Assembly: GCA_947579665.1 (NCBI GenBank)
Contig: OX388345.1
Span: 66,269,454 to 66,333,453 of the forward strand
Length of the DNA: 64,000 bases
Direction: 5' to 3'
From: Sympetrum striolatum
Lineage: Eukaryota; Arthropoda; Insecta; Odonata; Libellulidae
Below the pieces are notes generated by a model, which was given only the letters and a program-made list of their open reading frames with translations, was not told where the DNA came from and made no database searches. A program made the position numbers and the translations under genes. The first letter of the stretch is position 1. Each line of letters opens with the position of its first letter. Below, piece after piece: positions 58,996 through 64,000 of the stretch.

Positions 58996-61900
58996 AGATC
59001 AATAAATTCCAATTTATAAAGTTATACATGTGAAGATAGATATTGCTAATGAACAAATTACTCATTTCTTGCAAAATTATTTCTCTCATATTAAGAAATT
59101 TGTTGATGTATTCTATTATCATCTCTCAGGTAAAAAAATCAATAGAATATTTTGTTCATGGATGAAGTCATTGCACAAAGTTTCAGCTAGATTAAAGGAG
59201 TAGCTAATATGTAGTAGTAGTAGTATGTAATAAGAGTAGTAAGCTGTGTAGATTATATGTGCATTAAAACTCAATGTACAATTCTCTGATTTATATATAT
59301 GTAAATATTGTTAGATTGTCATAAAAAGTATGCAATTTATAATTCCACATAGAAGCAGTTGAATTGAGTCTGGAATGTATGGAAATATGTATATATCTCT
59401 TGTACTAATGATAAGTGTTCTTCATAAAAAATATGCCTGTCCTTGCTAAATGCAATGTTAACTTCAAAATGAACAAATACACTTTTATTACCTTCTGCTA
59501 AAATTAGGAAGGTTTGCTAAAAACATAATATAATGAAACTAAAAATAATAGCTACTTACAAAACAAGAATGAAAATAGAAGAAATGAGAAATAAATATAA
59601 ACAAGTATATTGAAGAAGGAATTCTATGAGCATCAGATTGTTCAAAATAAACAATGCAGATATGGATAAAATGAAACAGTTAATGTCTTTGAAGTATTTA
59701 CTGCACCATAATACAGAATATTAGAAGCAATAGTGATGTTATGGTACATAAATAACATGAAAATAAAATGAAGAAGTCATAAATGTTACAGTCTAATAGA
59801 AATTGATAAAACAGATCAATGGAAAAATTGATAAAACAGGGGAACTTATTGACTATTTGATAATAAAAAAACCTGGAGGCAGTATTGGAAGGTTTTGTAG
59901 AGGAAGGCCTAAATTGAATTATGAGAGGAAGTTTGTTTATAGTGGTTGAAAATGATGTGGGGATGAAGCAGTGATCAGGGAATGACGTTGTAAGTAGCAA
60001 AAGACTAATCCTAAGCTTGATAACACTTGTTTATTGGTTATTAATTAACTTCACCTTCAGTTCCCATGATTCTTTTCAAATGTGTCTGTCTTTAAACTAA
60101 CCTCATCCAATAAAGCTTTAAGAAAGGTATTCCACAAAACTCTTAATGCCACATTATCAAGAAAACTATTTTTCAAGAACTTCATTATGAAATGCAACAA
60201 TTAGAATTTAATTGATTTCCACACTAAGTTCAATATATTTATCTACGTTTCCAATATAAATCACCTTCTACCCTTTTGATGAATGAAAATACCAAGGACA
60301 CCATTCTCATTAAGGATCAAAGTGTTCTAATTACCATGCTGTCTGATGAATAACCTGCATTCAAACATTCAAAACCATGATAACCAAGTAACTAGCTCAT
60401 ATCCTCTAGTTAAAGTGCTTCTAAAAATCCATTTAGAAAATGATAACTACATTATAATGAGCTTTTAAAAGATTTCCTTATTGCTTTTACTTAATGCTCA
60501 GGATATTAATATAGAAAAACATGTCTATGAATAAATTCAATAGAAGAAGTCTTGACATTGTGGAACTTATGCTAGAGAGCATGAGTAAATAATGAATTAA
60601 AGTTCCATGAGAAAAATAATCTTGCCATGTATTCTACATTTCTATGAATAAACTAGTGAGGAAATAAACATTATACATACATAACAAATAACAATAAAAA
60701 TTATAGAGCTAGGGTCTTTTATCACTGGCATATTTTTAGGAAAGCTATCAAGACAGAAACAAGCCATGTGTCTTAAGAACACCTAAGAACCTTAGATGAC
60801 CTCACTTCAACATTTAGTTGATTGAAAGAATTTATACCAATAATTTAAATGGTTTTATATATTGAGGAATCTTGTTTAAATAAATATTTATACTGCTCAT
60901 GTAATCAATCGGAAAGACAATCTGGAGGAAACTATTCTATATTACATATATATTAATATTAAGGTGCTACCAGAGTGTTGTTTGATAGATTTGTTCATAT
61001 TCTCATGAGGTATTGAAGCTGATGAAGTGGAAGCAAGTAAATGCCCTTAAATGTACAATCATGATTAAACTAAGATGCAGTGTATCTACTAACTTCTATC
61101 TGTACCTTTGTGTAACTAGTAATCGCCATTATTTCCACATTCCACAGACAAACACTGCAAAGGGAAAATAATAAATTTATCTAACTTTCAAAATATTTTA
61201 ATTCCAAACTTTGCAGTAAACATTTTTTAGTTTTCTTCACATTTCTTTGCATTCCTGCTATGAATAATATGCTGTTGACTTATCTCCTTGATAAGGAGAG
61301 AATATAACTCTTTTCCAACCGTTGTCATATTCTTCTATGTTTCAATACCAGTGCCATATTTCTATGAATGATGAACTGATTTCTCAGTATAATAAACCTC
61401 TATTCTCCATTGCAGGACTATAGTCTGTGGATATAAATTTTAGTCTTTATGTATATTGTTTCAGAGAGTGTTTATGAACTAAAAATCTTACAAATTGTTC
61501 TAGAATAGTTTTTCTTTTCTGTTAATTTTCAGCTTCATTTAGACCATTTCCTTAGCTATCTATTACCACATCTTAGTATTTCAAAACATTTTAGGGTGTC
61601 ATTCTTACCTTATTTAAAGTCAATTCTGTTAGTTAAGAATCCCTTTAAATAGACTTTAAAATGTGGGTCTGAGATTCTATCACTCAAATTATCTAGCAAG
61701 GTATCATCTTTAACATATGTTTGTTATTTTATTACAGATTTATTTTGTCTAATCCTGATTTGAAATGACTCGATTTTTGGGAAACAGTTTTACAACTAAA
61801 CAAATTTTAAAGTATAGGGTGATTCAAAAGTCTTGTTATGATTACAGAAAATCAAAACTTATTTATTTTTCAACATAGATACATAAACAAAGATAAAATG

Positions 61901-62649
61901 TGTCTAAATACATCAAGTCTCATTTTTATTACTACAAATGTAACATTTAAAAGTATTGTATGAGGTTATGATATCTGTTCCTCTGAATACATGTAATCCA
62001 ATTCTAAGGAGTTAATTTTGTAGGATAATAGAAGCACAAAGTGAAAAAATTATGAAACAGAAGCACAATGAAATCCATCTTCCATAATCATTAGTGTGAC
62101 ATATTAACAAACAAAATTGAAATAGGGGTGTAACTTTGCTAAAAATCCCAAAGCAGGTGATGATAATGTATCTACCTCTGCGTTAATGAGTTTTTCTAAC
62201 GATATTAATAATATAATCAGCTAGAAAAAATCATCATATATTTCATCTTTAATCCTATTAAACATCGACAGAAGAAATGGGTTGGTCAAATATTGAGGGG
62301 AGAGGAATTGCCTTTAAAGGGATTTTTGAGCATACATTAACCAAACAAAAGGTAGAACTCTCATGATGATGATCCTAGAATTAATGTTTAAAGACTTAGT
62401 TAAAAGTCCTTGAGTGTAAGAGATCAGTGTAAAAATATATGCAGAATTTATATTTTTAGTTTCGTATTTTAGAGTTTATCTTTTCACACATCAGAGCATG
62501 AGTAGTGGTAGCTCATCAGTAATTGCATAGAAGAGTACTCTTTTACTTGCAAATAGAGAACATATTGCTGCTCTATTATAAATCATTTACTTCCACCATA
62601 CCTACAAGAGTTAGTCAGATATGACCATATGCTATCTTCAAAAACGCTC

Positions 62650-64000
62650 AATTGGTTTTTTAATTGTGCAACAATTTTAGTTTAGGTATTACGATTTCTT
62701 TGAGTATAAAATTTCACGAAAAATCAGAAATAATTTCCGAGACATTCTCGAATGAGAGCGTCAGGATTTTCAAGGTCAATAAAAACCTCCCATAAGCGTT
62801 TCCTACAAGCGGTAATACATCTGCAGCATAATTTATACGCTTCTGTTGGTGACGAGTTATGCGTAACCACTTCTTCAGAGAAAAAAATCGAGGAATGAGA
62901 ATATCATTCACTGCGTCATAGTATCCGTAAGCTTAACATACCTTCCCGCATTTCATTTTTCATTTTCTCGGTTTTGAGGAAGAACCTCCGGGGGAAAATC
63001 AGAGATACACGAACAGAAATTACCAAAATTTGAATTAAAATACATTTATGGGGGCTATGAATATACGGAATTAAAGTTATTTATTTTTTTAGTTTTTTCC
63101 CGGATTTTCTTTCCTCGAAATGTGTTATATCCCAATTTCGTGGAATCGAAATATGACAACGCTATTTATAAGCATAAATACATCGCACCCAAGTTTATCT
63201 TATGTAACAAATTGGAGGCATGAGGTTAGGGATGCAAAAATCAATTCAGTTTATGGAGTCCAATATTTGGAATAAAATGCCTCTCGGTGTACTGAACGCA
63301 CTTGGATGAAAGATATGACGTTGGTTAGGGTTTTTAAAGGTATGTACATGAAATGTAGAACACTCATTGATTGAACGCACTTTGGGTGTGGCTACGATAT
63401 ATTTTAATTCTCTTGTAGTATCTTCGTAATTTAAAATATGTTAAGCCTGTCAGCTAGGATTATTTCGTGCAAAATGTTTCAAATTAATCAAGAGAGAAGC
63501 CACAAAAAATTCAGTAGTCTACGAGGAAGCGGGAATCAGTGAGCGTCGAGATGCTATACCAGGAAAATTCCTCTGACGCATTAATTCGCGGAAATTTAAT
63601 TTGGTGAGGAGGAAAACAATGCAGTCGCTTGTATAGATAACAACCTCTATTGATCACGGTGGTAGAGTTAGGAGGAAATGTTCAGGAGCGAAATCCCTTA
63701 AAAACGCTTTTAATATAAGTAATTATCCAGTTGTGATAGATGTAGGCAATATGTTTCAAACAATTTTTGGCGTTGTTTTTATACAAAATACCGAAACGGA
63801 GTATGGTATACTCCGTGCCTTTGGTGCTTCAACTGCTAAGATAAACTTTATCTTGAATCATACTCGGAAAGACTTTTCAAACCTTTATTATTCGGCCCAT
63901 TTACGCAAAATTATAGCACCTATCGAAGTACTTTTTTTTAAATACCTCTGCTATCATAATATTATTGGCTTCCAGATTGTCATGAGGACAGCGCGTTCGC
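62650..64000. other. Non-coding, CpG back to the window's usual level
   Basis: CpG reappears abruptly (four in 62701-62760, three in 62821-62880). No gene or repeat structure recognised to the window end. Confidence 0.45.

Larger units (their letters stand above)
53200..62640. other. CpG-depleted block (~9.4 kb), possible methylated gene body
   Basis: Counting by eye, 53701-62640 holds about 44 CpGs, roughly 0.5 per 100 bases, about 8 of them in the minisatellite at 57874-57970 and 2-3 in the SINE at 58889-58995. The sample interval 15001-15780 has about 4 per 100 bases. GC content does not fall comparably. Both edges are sharp: CpG is dense before about 53.05 kb and returns from about 62.65 kb. 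In arthropods with mosaic DNA methylation, CpG loss marks germline-methylated transcription units (established knowledge). Apart from two weak exon candidates no coding sequence is recognised, so most of it would be intron. Old methylated repeats or foreign DNA are alternatives. Confidence 0.6.

Noticed and set aside
61816..61846. AGGGTGATTCAAAAGTCTTG, which resembles a DNA-transposon end
   Set aside because: Only one end seen; no inverted partner or target duplication found.
1..64000. CRISPR arrays, rRNA genes, bacterial operons, viral genomes, toxin genes
   Set aside because: No regularly spaced direct repeats, rRNA signatures, compact gene strings or viral genes were seen.

Overview
This window looks like non-coding DNA from an arthropod nuclear genome, most likely an insect. 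It is AT-rich, has no tightly packed reading frames and no bacterial-style operons, and carries many old interspersed repeats: tRNA-derived SINEs, TA-flanked MITEs, foldback elements and a LINE 3' fragment. It has one decayed eukaryotic tRNA-Ile copy. No open reading frame is both long and recognisable; the longest, about 140 codons, match no family I know. Any protein-coding content must therefore be short exons in a very intron-rich landscape. The species cannot be named from sequence alone.

Layout. 1-6 kb: a CpG-dense patch (1.0-1.87 kb), then AT-rich DNA. 6.0-7.3 kb: the best gene candidate, with a promoter-like stretch (GC/KLF-type box, CCAAT box, TCAGTT initiator), a 12-codon first coding exon ending at a perfect GTAAGT donor, and a second exon behind a strong acceptor that stays in frame. 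7.3-14.7 kb: nothing recognised except a 77-bp tandem duplication. 14.7-19 kb: a cluster of foldback elements, a ~505-bp tandem duplication and a foldback element whose arms are built from 16-bp subunits. 20-28 kb: SINE copy 1, hairpins, a 77-bp Tc1-like MITE inserted into an older repeat, and a repeat island flanked by a 70-bp direct duplication. 31-35.9 kb: GC/CpG-dense patches, a LINE 3' remnant and a 500-bp mariner-like element. 38-44.3 kb: the most promoter-like CpG-dense islands (YY1-type, NRF1, CRE and nuclear-receptor motifs), a 289-bp tandem duplication, SINE copy 2 and a second subrepeat foldback. 45-51 kb: hairpins and the tRNA-Ile relic. 52.35-53.05 kb: a CpG-dense island. 53.2-62.64 kb: a sharply bounded block almost free of CpG. 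62.65-64 kb: CpG returns to the level of the rest of the window.

Three observations stand out. First, the ~9.4-kb CpG-depleted block, which begins just after a CpG-dense island, is the pattern expected of a germline-methylated gene body in an arthropod with mosaic methylation; two weak exon candidates lie in it. Second, a short core (CTGAWGATG, about 12 variable bases, GAAACCRNGGTCG) recurs at least eight times on both strands, several times at the centre of unrelated inverted repeats. Third, two elements share an architecture of long inverted arms made of degenerate short tandem units, with different unit sequences. I did not find a clearly new coding system.
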